Part shown: piece after piece, positions 1 to 6,217 of the stretch | Layout of the letters: each line of letters begins with the position of its first letter | How positions within the stretch are numbered: the first letter of the stretch is position 1 | Origin: CAZTKP01 sp964614215 | GTDB taxonomy: Bacteria; UBP6; UBA1177 | Assembly (NCBI GenBank): GCA_964614215.1 | Contig: CAZTKP010000122.1 | Location: 1 to 7,684, forward strand | Reading direction: 5' to 3' | DNA length: 7,684 nt | Notes under the pieces: generated by a model | What the model saw: only the letters and a program-made list of their open reading frames with translations | What the model was told of the DNA's origin: nothing | Databases searched by the model: none | Made by a program: the position numbers and the translations under genes

Positions 1-636
1 ATCTGAACACATTTCATACTCGGTACATTCAATATCAGAGTTGGAGCAGTATCTTCCTTTACATTCTCCGTCTTCAAGATAGTGATGCATATCACATTCA
101 TCGCACTCGTCTCCGATCCATGGGTCTGTGCACTCGCAGTATGCCTGGTTTTCTTCATTTATTTTACATTCCGAATGTTCATATTCACATCCGACCTCTG
201 TACATTTGCTGTCTGAAATACATCCGCCATCAAGATCGAGGTGGTAGTTCTCTCTACACTCACTGCAGTTTTCGGTCATATTGGGATTGCAGTCACAGCC
301 TATATTAAAATTAAGAACATCTTCATAACATGTTCCGTTCCCGAAGCAGAGAAGCTCCCCGCATTGGTCTGAATCAACACAATTCTCAGCAGACAGGACG
401 CAGTCTATACATTCCAGAGGGCCTATTTTGGAATTTTTATACTCCGAGCAGGAAATAATTCCTGAAAAATCACATTCCTCATCCGCTTCTATTATACCGT
501 TCCCGCAAATACCTCTATTTTCATCTCTAACTTTTTTTTCAACAGTATCATATTTGTCACTGATGCTTGTATTCTCAGGTGCTTTTGTGCAGGCAAAAAT
601 TAAAAATGGAACAAATATTAAGAGCAGTTTTTTCAT
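1..636 (-). CDS. Cys-rich EGF-like lipoprotein, 3' truncated by window edge
   Basis: The reading frame is open from the ATG at 634-636 to base 1, giving the first 212 residues; the rest lies off the left edge. Residues 1-16 form a lipoprotein signal with lipobox LIFAC and lipidated Cys16; Phe at -2 is unusual but the gene 638-2878 paralogue has its Cys at the same place. Residues 44-87 form a CGNG...EECD Cys-rich repeat of the type common in myxobacterial surface proteins. From residue 92 on there are EGF/laminin-like modules with CxC and CxxC pairs (C114/C116, C124/C127, C167/C169, C178/C181). It aligns almost without gaps with residues 1-211 of the upstream neighbour, so the two are tandem paralogues. 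The GGAG ribosome binding site lies inside the end of that neighbour, one base separates stop and start, and translation is probably coupled. Role unknown; the predicted place is the outer membrane or cell surface. The missing part would be expected to hold a propeller and Fn3-like end as in its paralogue. Confidence 0.9.
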   Translation of the reverse strand, partial: MKKLLLIFVPFLIFACTKAPENTSISDKYDTVEKKVRDENRGICGNGIIEADEECDFSGIISCSEYKNSKIGPLECIDCVLSAENCVDSDQCGELLCFGNGTCYEDVLNFNIGCDCNPNMTENCSECRENYHLDLDGGCISDSKCTEVGCEYEHSECKINEENQAYCECTDPWIGDECDECDMHHYLEDGECKGRYCSNSDIECTEYEMCSD

Positions 637-637
637 T

Positions 638-2878
638 TTACTCCGATTTTATCTCAAAATTCTGTTCATCTGATATAGTGATAGCGCCGTCCTTGTTACG
701 GGCAACGATGTGCCACAGATATTTTCCCGCATCAAGTTGGACAGAATAGCTGTCGAGATTTTTCTCGGGCCCCGCATAGACCTTGTCATAACCTGAGGGA
801 CCTCTGATCAGCAGAGTGTAACTTGCATCAGGATCATCAGGGATATCCCATGTAAAGATAACGTTCCCCGGATATTGAGAGTGATTTTCTTCCGGTAGTA
901 CCGGAACTGCTGCCTTTGGTTTGCTGATATCGTATTTTTCCTCCATGGAGTTACTTAAAGAAGGATCATGAAAAGAATGAGGCCATTTACCGGACAGATC
1001 ACCTAAAGCATTAAGTATGTATGTGTTTTTCGCGTTTGTGAATACAGCAATCATGTTGTTATGGTAAAGCATGTAGAGAGGATTGCTGTCAAGATTAAAC
1101 GTAATGATCTTGTTCTTAAAAACGCGATAGCATATTACAGTGTTGTAACTTGTGAAAAACACCAGACCTTTATCTGTAATTATAGGAGGGATGCCTAAGG
1201 CGTTATATTTCTCTTCAAGAAGGTCCGAAGTTCCTCCGATATATTTATCCAGAGCGTCGTAAATTGACAGAACCCCGTTGCTTACAATGAATTTAACGCC
1301 ATCTGCTCCGGAAGATACGGCAGGTTTATAAAAATGACTTGAACTCATGGAAGATAGATCGATGCTGTCTAACGCCTCTCCTGTGTTGACCTTTATTTTT
1401 AAAATACCCATGGAGTTGCCCATATTGTAGGGAAGGTATGCATTTCCATTGCCGTCAAAAGCCGCATATTTGCTCGGACTGTAGTCAGAAAAGAATTTCT
1501 TGTTCCATATATTATTTCTGAATCTGTCACTTAGAACAACATCTCCGTCAACAAAAACAGTGAGAATATCTCCAGTATAACTGAGGATAGACGTAGCGTC
1601 ACTCGTGGATTTATAAATAGACGATATGTCCGGAAATGAAAAAACGGTGTCTCCCATCAGAACAGTACCGTTTACCGATACACTCATTGGACTTTCAAGG
1701 GAGGTGCTGTGATCAAAAATGATATAATTCCCGGTTTCCGGATCCATTATTCCAAGATGATCTTCTGTTCTGAAAACAATGTTTCCATCGGGAAGGAATC
1801 TGGCATCCGAAAGATTAAACTCGGTGTTAATAGTTTTTTCGACTTTATTTTTTCCAATAAACACAATTTTTTTGTCTACAAGGCTTCCTGCTACAATATT
1901 GTCATTATCTATGCCTATCGGAAAGAGATTTTCGTCGATCCTGTATCTGAAAATTGCATAGCAGATACCGTCTATTTCATATGTATTAGGCTGACACTCC
2001 CAACTACAGTAGGGAGGTGTTTCCCATCCGTTTTCCTCAGTATAGGAGATCTGGTAAGTTTTAATAATGTCTTTTGAAAGTTCAGGAGCTTCGGGATCAG
2101 TGATGCAGTTCACAGTCTTTCTGTTCAGACAGCGATAGTTCAAAGTAACCTGATCCTGAACCCAGTCGTATCCCGGAAGACATTCAGAGCAGTTTTCAGG
2201 ATTCTGGTTCTCATATTCGCATACACAGACAGGTGTCCCGGTGCTGTCATCACATCTTTCGTGTTCCGGGCACTTTATATCCAGATTAAAACAAGTTGTT
2301 CCGACACATTCACCATCTACGAGTTCATAAGTTTCTCTGCATTGGTCACATTCATCGCCTTCCCATGGATAGATGCACTGACAGACGGCTTTTTCCTCTA
2401 CCACTTTACATTCGGAGTGCTCATTTTCACACCCGGCAACTGTACAGGTGTCGTCGGATATACATGTTCCGTCTAGATCAATATGAGCTCCGGGACTGCA
2501 TTCATTACAATAAGAAGATGAATAGTTCTCATAACATTTACATGAAACTTGTTTTGTAATTTCATCTTCAACACATGTGCCGTTTCCGTTACACATTCCG
2601 CTGTCACACAGTTGCTGATCTATGCATTGGGATATTATTTGACAGTTCAGACACCACATCGGACCGATAAGATCAACATCTATGCTGCTGCATGACCTGA
2701 ATCCTTCAAAATCGCACTGCTCATTCTTATCGACTATCGAGTTGCCGCACTGGTCTGCAATTTCCTGTTCAATTTGGTTTGAGATCTCATTAAGTTTTTC
2801 ACTTATACTTGTTCTTTCCGGTAGTTCAGTACATGCTGAAATAAAAAGAACGGAGATAAGAAAAATAAATGCTCTCAT
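638..2878 (-). CDS. Cys-rich EGF-like lipoprotein with predicted beta-propeller and Fn3-like C-terminus
   Basis: 746 residues. The start is the ATG at 2876-2878, preceded by AAGGGA at 8 bases spacing. Residues 1-16 are a lipoprotein signal (lipobox FISAC, Cys16). Residues 44-85 are a CGNS...EQCD Cys-rich repeat. Residues 91-233 carry three EGF/laminin-like modules with regular Cys spacing (for example C113/C115, C124/C127, C166/C168, C177/C180, C218/C220, C230/C233) and DGxC turns; further Cys follow at 250, 258, 291, 295 and 306. Residues 308-640 have almost no Cys and are rich in short beta-strand blocks such as FDGNGNAYLP and GVLSIYDALD, which suggests a PQQ/WD-like beta-propeller; this is a fold inference without a named family. 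Residues 655-746 look like an Fn3-type sandwich (NVIFTWDIPDD, YTLLIRG, GKYLWHIVARN). The whole reads as a surface protein with disulfide-rich stalk, propeller head and terminal Fn3. Ligand and function are unknown. It is fourth in a minus-strand run and is duplicated immediately downstream. Confidence 0.9.
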   Translation of the reverse strand: MRAFIFLISVLFISACTELPERTSISEKLNEISNQIEQEIADQCGNSIVDKNEQCDFEGFRSCSSIDVDLIGPMWCLNCQIISQCIDQQLCDSGMCNGNGTCVEDEITKQVSCKCYENYSSSYCNECSPGAHIDLDGTCISDDTCTVAGCENEHSECKVVEEKAVCQCIYPWEGDECDQCRETYELVDGECVGTTCFNLDIKCPEHERCDDSTGTPVCVCEYENQNPENCSECLPGYDWVQDQVTLNYRCLNRKTVNCITDPEAPELSKDIIKTYQISYTEENGWETPPYCSWECQPNTYEIDGICYAIFRYRIDENLFPIGIDNDNIVAGSLVDKKIVFIGKNKVEKTINTEFNLSDARFLPDGNIVFRTEDHLGIMDPETGNYIIFDHSTSLESPMSVSVNGTVLMGDTVFSFPDISSIYKSTSDATSILSYTGDILTVFVDGDVVLSDRFRNNIWNKKFFSDYSPSKYAAFDGNGNAYLPYNMGNSMGILKIKVNTGEALDSIDLSSMSSSHFYKPAVSSGADGVKFIVSNGVLSIYDALDKYIGGTSDLLEEKYNALGIPPIITDKGLVFFTSYNTVICYRVFKNKIITFNLDSNPLYMLYHNNMIAVFTNAKNTYILNALGDLSGKWPHSFHDPSLSNSMEEKYDISKPKAAVPVLPEENHSQYPGNVIFTWDIPDDPDASYTLLIRGPSGYDKVYAGPEKNLDSYSVQLDAGKYLWHIVARNKDGAITISDEQNFEIKSE
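641..644 (-). promoter_or_regulatory. Ribosome binding site GGAG inside the end of the upstream lipoprotein gene
   Basis: GGAG overlaps the last codon of the upstream lipoprotein gene, and the TAA stop and one spacer base follow before the ATG at 634-636. This arrangement suggests translational coupling, in which ribosomes ending one paralogue start the next. Confidence 0.65.
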
Positions 2879-2886
2879 GGGTAAGG

Positions 2887-2892
2887 TCCCTT
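2887..2892 (-). promoter_or_regulatory. Ribosome binding site AAGGGA of the propeller lipoprotein
   Basis: AAGGGA lies in the 16-base gap between the stop at 2895-2897 and the ATG at 2876-2878, 8 bases before the start. The gap has no room for a promoter, so the gene is probably cotranscribed with the transglutaminase-like gene. Confidence 0.65.
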
Positions 2893-2894
2893 AT

Positions 2895-5042
2895 TTATTC
2901 CTTGTTTTCTAACGGTTTCTGTTCAGGAGTTTCTTCTTTTTTCCCTTCTAATGTGCTGTCTGCATCATTCTCGGTGGGTTCAGCTTCCGTCTTTTCTCCT
3001 TCTTCCGGCTGAATTTTTTCTTTTATTTCTTCAACTTCAGTTGTCAGACCAGCTATATAGAATTTGAAAATATGTCTGTAGGCATCGGCAACCTTTTTAA
3101 GGTATTCATGTACTTCTTCTGCCGGAATATCTTTCTTTTTCTGAAAGTAGTTAATGTTAAAGCTGATCCTTCCCGGAGATCCGGCAGCCGAGGTTTTCCA
3201 CTGAAACACATCTTTAAAAGCAATGTCGCCATTGAGTTTCTGCGGATTAAAAAGGGTTTTAAAAGAAGCCGGGTCAAAACTTATATCAAAACTGTATTTT
3301 CTGCTGAACTGATCCTTAAGTTTAAGGGGGTACTTTCTGTTCTTTCTGTAAATATTTCCCGGATCTTTTTTTCTGTTAATAACAATAACTGGTATAAAAG
3401 GGATTCTTTCAGGATCTTTCAGTTCTTTACTGACCTTAAACTTTAGGACAAGAGGTTTTTCGAGTTCAGTAATGTTCATAACTTCTATGTCTGATATTTC
3501 TGCATCGAAAAAAGCCGGAGAAAGATTTTTTCTGATGGCTGCAACCTGTTTATCTCTGCTTGTGCCGGTGAAAAAATCCCGCATATCGCTGGCACTATTA
3601 CCGGAAAATTCTGTTCTGATCCTGAAAACAGCCTGTTTCGCATCGATCTTTCCTTCCACACTGACATTTGTAAGATGATCGCTGTAGGAAGAGGAAGGAG
3701 CTTTCTCAAGATAGAGTTTTTTATCTTTAAGTGCTTTTTTGGGTTTGATCTCTATGGAATACATTCCCTCATCTATCCTTGGCAGTTTACCGAACGGTGT
3801 GAATTTTGAAGTCGGATCAAGCCATAGAACCTGACCTTCTTTCATGTGGACTTTAACTATGGCGTGGTTGAAGTTATTTGTTACAAATTCAGGGTCTACT
3901 GTGTACTGATCGTCAGCATTTATAAGAACAGGATATGCCTTAAATCCGGCATTCTGAAGCAGGGCAATGAGAAGGAATGCATGATCCTTACAGTCTCCGT
4001 AACCTCTTTCGAGAATAGTTTTTATACTGTTAGGTCTGACTGCGTGTCCGAAATAAACATGAGTATCACTGTAATGATACTTCTGAACATAGCTGTAAAG
4101 GGTTTTTATTTTGTCCAGATCGGTTTGCGAATTTTTGAGAAGAACCTCGTTTTTTTGACTCAGGAGTTCAGTCTCTTCTTCGCTCATGTTATCCATTAAA
4201 GGTTGAAAAAACATCTCATACATTTTTCTGCTGAAATATTTCCAGGAATTCCATCTTGAAAGACGCAATTCCATGTGTCCTTGCTCTGCACTTTTCTTAC
4301 CCATTCCCGGTTCGGCTATAAAAGCGGGGATATTTTTTTTCTCCCAGGTGTATGTCTGATCTCCGGTATCGCCGAAACCTTTTGAGAATTCCGGCTTATC
4401 CATTTCGATATTTCTGGCGATATATTTAAAATAGAACCTTGCCGGGGGATCAAATATGAAGTTCGGTATACTTACTTCTAGTCTAGCGTATTCTTTCGGA
4501 AGAGTGTCCTGTATGAAATATTTGTCAGCCATGTAGAAATACTGGTTGATCACTGTGAACTTGACTTCTATGATGTCGCCTTTCTTTAATTTAGGAATGT
4601 TGTATACCGTTCTCTGATACATGCTTTTGTGGTCTTTGTTGCTTTTTGAGACCTTCCAGTAATAAATATCGTTCTCATTGAGATCTATAGTTGTTCCGTC
4701 CGGTTTTATTGTCCTGGCTGAAAAAGAGTTGAAAACTGTATCATCATCAAGAACAATATGGTTCTCCATAAAATGTTCCTCATTTCTGAATACACGGTAT
4801 ATTTTGTGGTAGGTCTTGTATGTTTCGATACCGACACTCGGAACATAATCAACATCGAAAATAACATTTTCAAAAAGGATAACACCGTCGCTGTCAGGAT
4901 ACTGTTTTTCTGTAGGGAGATTCTTAAGGTCGATCTCTTCGGGCAGATCTCCAAGTTTTGAAACTCTGATCTCTGAGCTTGCACAGGAGATCAGGAAAAG
5001 TGTAATGGTAAAGATAAATACTGTTTTCAGTGCATTCTGCAT
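2895..5042 (-). CDS. DUF3857/transglutaminase-like lipoprotein
   Basis: 715 residues from the ATG at 5040-5042. The frame is open upstream to an ATG at 5150, but that start would overlap the neighbour by 98 bases and bury the signal peptide; the chosen start has AGAGG at 5 bases and gives a clean lipoprotein signal (LFLISC, Cys20, followed by ASS). Residues about 55-245 match the style of the DUF3857 beta-rich domain that precedes such cores (TIKPDGTTIDL, LKKGDIIEVKF). Residues about 305-412 are a transglutaminase/papain-like core: RGYGDCKDHA with Cys351, FNHAIVKV with His393 and WLDPTSKF with Asp409 give a complete catalytic triad. Residues about 450-660 are beta-rich and correspond to the usual C-terminal domain of these proteins. 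The tail, residues 667-715, is Glu/Lys/Pro-rich with 16 Glu and probably disordered. In the family the core may act as a peptidase, amidase or crosslinker, and the substrate is seldom known. Predicted location is the periplasmic face of a membrane or the cell surface. It follows the PEGA gene by 10 bases. Confidence 0.92.
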   Translation of the reverse strand: MQNALKTVFIFTITLFLISCASSEIRVSKLGDLPEEIDLKNLPTEKQYPDSDGVILFENVIFDVDYVPSVGIETYKTYHKIYRVFRNEEHFMENHIVLDDDTVFNSFSARTIKPDGTTIDLNENDIYYWKVSKSNKDHKSMYQRTVYNIPKLKKGDIIEVKFTVINQYFYMADKYFIQDTLPKEYARLEVSIPNFIFDPPARFYFKYIARNIEMDKPEFSKGFGDTGDQTYTWEKKNIPAFIAEPGMGKKSAEQGHMELRLSRWNSWKYFSRKMYEMFFQPLMDNMSEEETELLSQKNEVLLKNSQTDLDKIKTLYSYVQKYHYSDTHVYFGHAVRPNSIKTILERGYGDCKDHAFLLIALLQNAGFKAYPVLINADDQYTVDPEFVTNNFNHAIVKVHMKEGQVLWLDPTSKFTPFGKLPRIDEGMYSIEIKPKKALKDKKLYLEKAPSSSYSDHLTNVSVEGKIDAKQAVFRIRTEFSGNSASDMRDFFTGTSRDKQVAAIRKNLSPAFFDAEISDIEVMNITELEKPLVLKFKVSKELKDPERIPFIPVIVINRKKDPGNIYRKNRKYPLKLKDQFSRKYSFDISFDPASFKTLFNPQKLNGDIAFKDVFQWKTSAAGSPGRISFNINYFQKKKDIPAEEVHEYLKKVADAYRHIFKFYIAGLTTEVEEIKEKIQPEEGEKTEAEPTENDADSTLEGKKEETPEQKPLENKE

Positions 5043-5047
5043 GATAA

Positions 5048-5052
5048 CCTCT
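5048..5052 (-). promoter_or_regulatory. Ribosome binding site AGAGG deciding the transglutaminase-like start
   Basis: AGAGG follows directly after the TAA stop of the PEGA gene and ends 5 bases before the ATG at 5040-5042. It fills the 10-base gap between the genes and supports the 715-residue form with an N-terminal lipoprotein signal. Confidence 0.8.
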
Positions 5053-6132
5053 TTAAAATGATATGTCGGTTGAAATGAAAAAACTTTCAGGTCCCGGGAT
5101 GATCCTGAAACTTGTGCTGACGGTTCTTTCCTTAGAAGACGGCTTGACAAAAATGAGAATAACTCCTGTCAGTGCACAAACGCTTCCGGCAACAAAGAAA
5201 ATATTTCTTGCCAGAATTAAATCTTTGCCTTTCTCGTAGATATCATCCCGTTTTATAAGGTACTCTGCCTTTGACATGTCTCCGCCTGCGAGTTGTTCTC
5301 TTATTTCCTCCTCAGTTCCCATTCTGGAGTAATCCTTGAACTTTTTCCACGCCAGATAGTCAAAAAGTCCGCCTGTGCCTGCTAGTAGAACTCCCCCGAT
5401 AATGAAACTTGCGCCGACCCATTTGTATGGTCCCGGAGTCACTTTTTTAAACTTTTTCTCAGCTTCCTGTTTCTTTTTTAATTTGCCGAACTCTTTTTTA
5501 ACCGATCTTTCTTTTACCGGTTTAAATGCTTTAGATATATTGGGCGAGTTTTTCCCGGGCTGTTCTTTTTTGTTATATGCCAGTTTGTATCCATGTTCGG
5601 CTGTTTTTATAATTTTTCCCTCAAGAAGCTTCAGATCTGCTTTAAGGATTACGGTCTCTTCATCTTCTTTTGTTATTTCAAGTATCTTTGAACAGACAGG
5701 AACAGTTATTTTTCCAGGGACAGTTCCTACTTTTTCCCCGTCAACATAAATGGTATTCCCTTCGAGGACTTCATCTCCCACTTTAAGTCCGGATGCACTT
5801 ATCTCCTGCATTAGCGGTTCAGGATTGATCTCAAGAAAAGTTGTTCGGGAATCAGATATGCTGACGTTCCTGTTCCAGGTGTAGAACAGTGTTTTTGCAA
5901 AACAGGGGTCAGTTTTAACGCTTACAAGGTGATCGCCTATGTCCAGAGACAGGTTTTCGATAGGAGATTTCCCCACTATTTTTCCATCAACGTAGATCTC
6001 AAGTCCCGAAGGATTGGTGTGAACCTGAAGGAATCCTTTTCCTTCTTTATCTTGAGCACTTACCTGAATAGTCGTAAACAGAATAACTAAAGCTGAAATG
6101 ACAAGACTAAGTAAAACCCCTCTCTTTTTCAA
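5053..6132 (-). CDS. PEGA-domain exported protein with two C-terminal membrane segments
   Basis: 359 residues starting at a TTG (6130-6132). The TTG is supported by a strong AAGGAGG site 5 bases upstream, by the signal peptide it begins, and by the absence of any Met before residue 108. Residues 1-26 are a Sec signal peptide, probable cleavage after VSA. Residues 33-75 are a PEGA domain (HTNPSGLEIYVDGKIVGKSP). Residues about 115-153 are a second PEGA-like unit (TIYVDGEKVGTVPG, ending in VPVC). Cys77 in TDPC and Cys147 in VPVC sit where two-Cys PEGA proteins of Myxococcota-type bacteria, as I recall them, also have Cys; a disulfide is plausible. Residues 204-233 are very Lys-rich. Membrane helices lie at about 238-260 and 310-329 with a charged helical loop between. 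The C-terminus is a short beta stretch ending in Phe. PEGA domains are thought to bind cell-envelope or surface components. It is the first gene of the probable four-gene operon. Confidence 0.88.
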   Translation of the reverse strand: MKKRGVLLSLVISALVILFTTIQVSAQDKEGKGFLQVHTNPSGLEIYVDGKIVGKSPIENLSLDIGDHLVSVKTDPCFAKTLFYTWNRNVSISDSRTTFLEINPEPLMQEISASGLKVGDEVLEGNTIYVDGEKVGTVPGKITVPVCSKILEITKEDEETVILKADLKLLEGKIIKTAEHGYKLAYNKKEQPGKNSPNISKAFKPVKERSVKKEFGKLKKKQEAEKKFKKVTPGPYKWVGASFIIGGVLLAGTGGLFDYLAWKKFKDYSRMGTEEEIREQLAGGDMSKAEYLIKRDDIYEKGKDLILARNIFFVAGSVCALTGVILIFVKPSSKERTVSTSFRIIPGPESFFISTDISF

Positions 6133-6137
6133 GATAG

Positions 6138-6144
6138 CCTCCTT
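6138..6144 (-). promoter_or_regulatory. Ribosome binding site AAGGAGG that fixes the TTG start
   Basis: A seven-base perfect anti-16S match on the minus strand ends 5 bases before the TTG at 6130-6132. It is the strongest ribosome binding site in the window and decides the start of the PEGA gene despite the weak start codon. Confidence 0.85.
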
Positions 6145-6163
6145 CGATGACTGTATTGATAAG

Positions 6164-6191
6164 AGTATATCGCAAATAAATATAATTTAAA
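6164..6191 (-). promoter_or_regulatory. Candidate sigma70-like promoter for the PEGA operon
   Basis: On the minus strand the gap before the PEGA gene reads TTTAAA (6186-6191, 4 of 6 to the -35 consensus), a 16-base AT-rich spacer, then TATACT (6164-6169, 5 of 6 to the -10 consensus). Transcription would begin near 6157, giving a leader of about 25 bases that includes the AAGGAGG site. In AT-rich DNA such matches arise by chance, so this is only a candidate; transcription may instead read through from the gene at 6218-7684. Confidence 0.35.
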
Positions 6192-6217
6192 GAAAAAATC
6201 GGCAGTAAGGCAGGATG

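Larger units (their letters stand above)
1..2878 (-). repeat. Tandem gene duplication (two paralogous lipoprotein genes)
   Basis: The first 212 residues of the gene at 1-636 align nearly gap-free with the first 211 of the gene at 638-2878. Shared points are the lipidated Cys16, the TSIS segment just after it, Cys44/55/63/76/79, the NGTC block, DLDG.CISD, EHSECK and PW.GDECD. By eye about half the residues in the best part (from about residue 96) are identical. DNA similarity is limited to short patches, so the duplication is old or the copies diverged quickly. Confidence 0.88.
6133..6217. other. 85-base intergenic gap, the only sizeable one
   Basis: This is the only gap longer than 16 bases. 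It holds a very AT-rich stretch (about 6170-6199), the candidate promoter and the AAGGAGG site. After the stop of the gene at 6218-7684 there is a T6 run (6193-6198 on the minus strand), but the CTGCC copies before it are direct, not inverted, so no intrinsic terminator is visible. Confidence 0.7.

Noticed and set aside
1..700. Cys-rich repeats as a possible CRISPR-like or DNA repeat array
   Set aside because: The repetition is at protein level (EGF-like modules) with irregular spacing and diverged DNA; there are no identical repeats with spacers.
1709..2077. Plus-strand open frame of 122 codons
   Set aside because: It is antisense to the propeller part of a well-supported lipoprotein gene, has no clear ribosome binding site and resembles no protein.
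3072..3446. Plus-strand open frame of 124 codons
   Set aside because: It is a shadow of the transglutaminase-like gene; its Phe/Lys/Ser-rich translation is typical of the antisense strand of such a gene.
5043..5150. N-terminal extension of the transglutaminase-like protein from the ATG at 5150
   Set aside because: It overlaps the end of the PEGA gene, has no signal-like character and would place the lipoprotein signal inside the protein; a good ribosome binding site serves the ATG at 5042.
5375..5749. Plus-strand open frame of 124 codons
   Set aside because: It is a shadow of the PEGA gene; its Phe-rich stretches are the complement of the Lys-rich linker.
6191..6217. Intrinsic terminator after the IgGFc-binding-family gene
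   Set aside because: A T6 run is present, but the GC-containing CTGCC copies before it are direct repeats and cannot form a stem.
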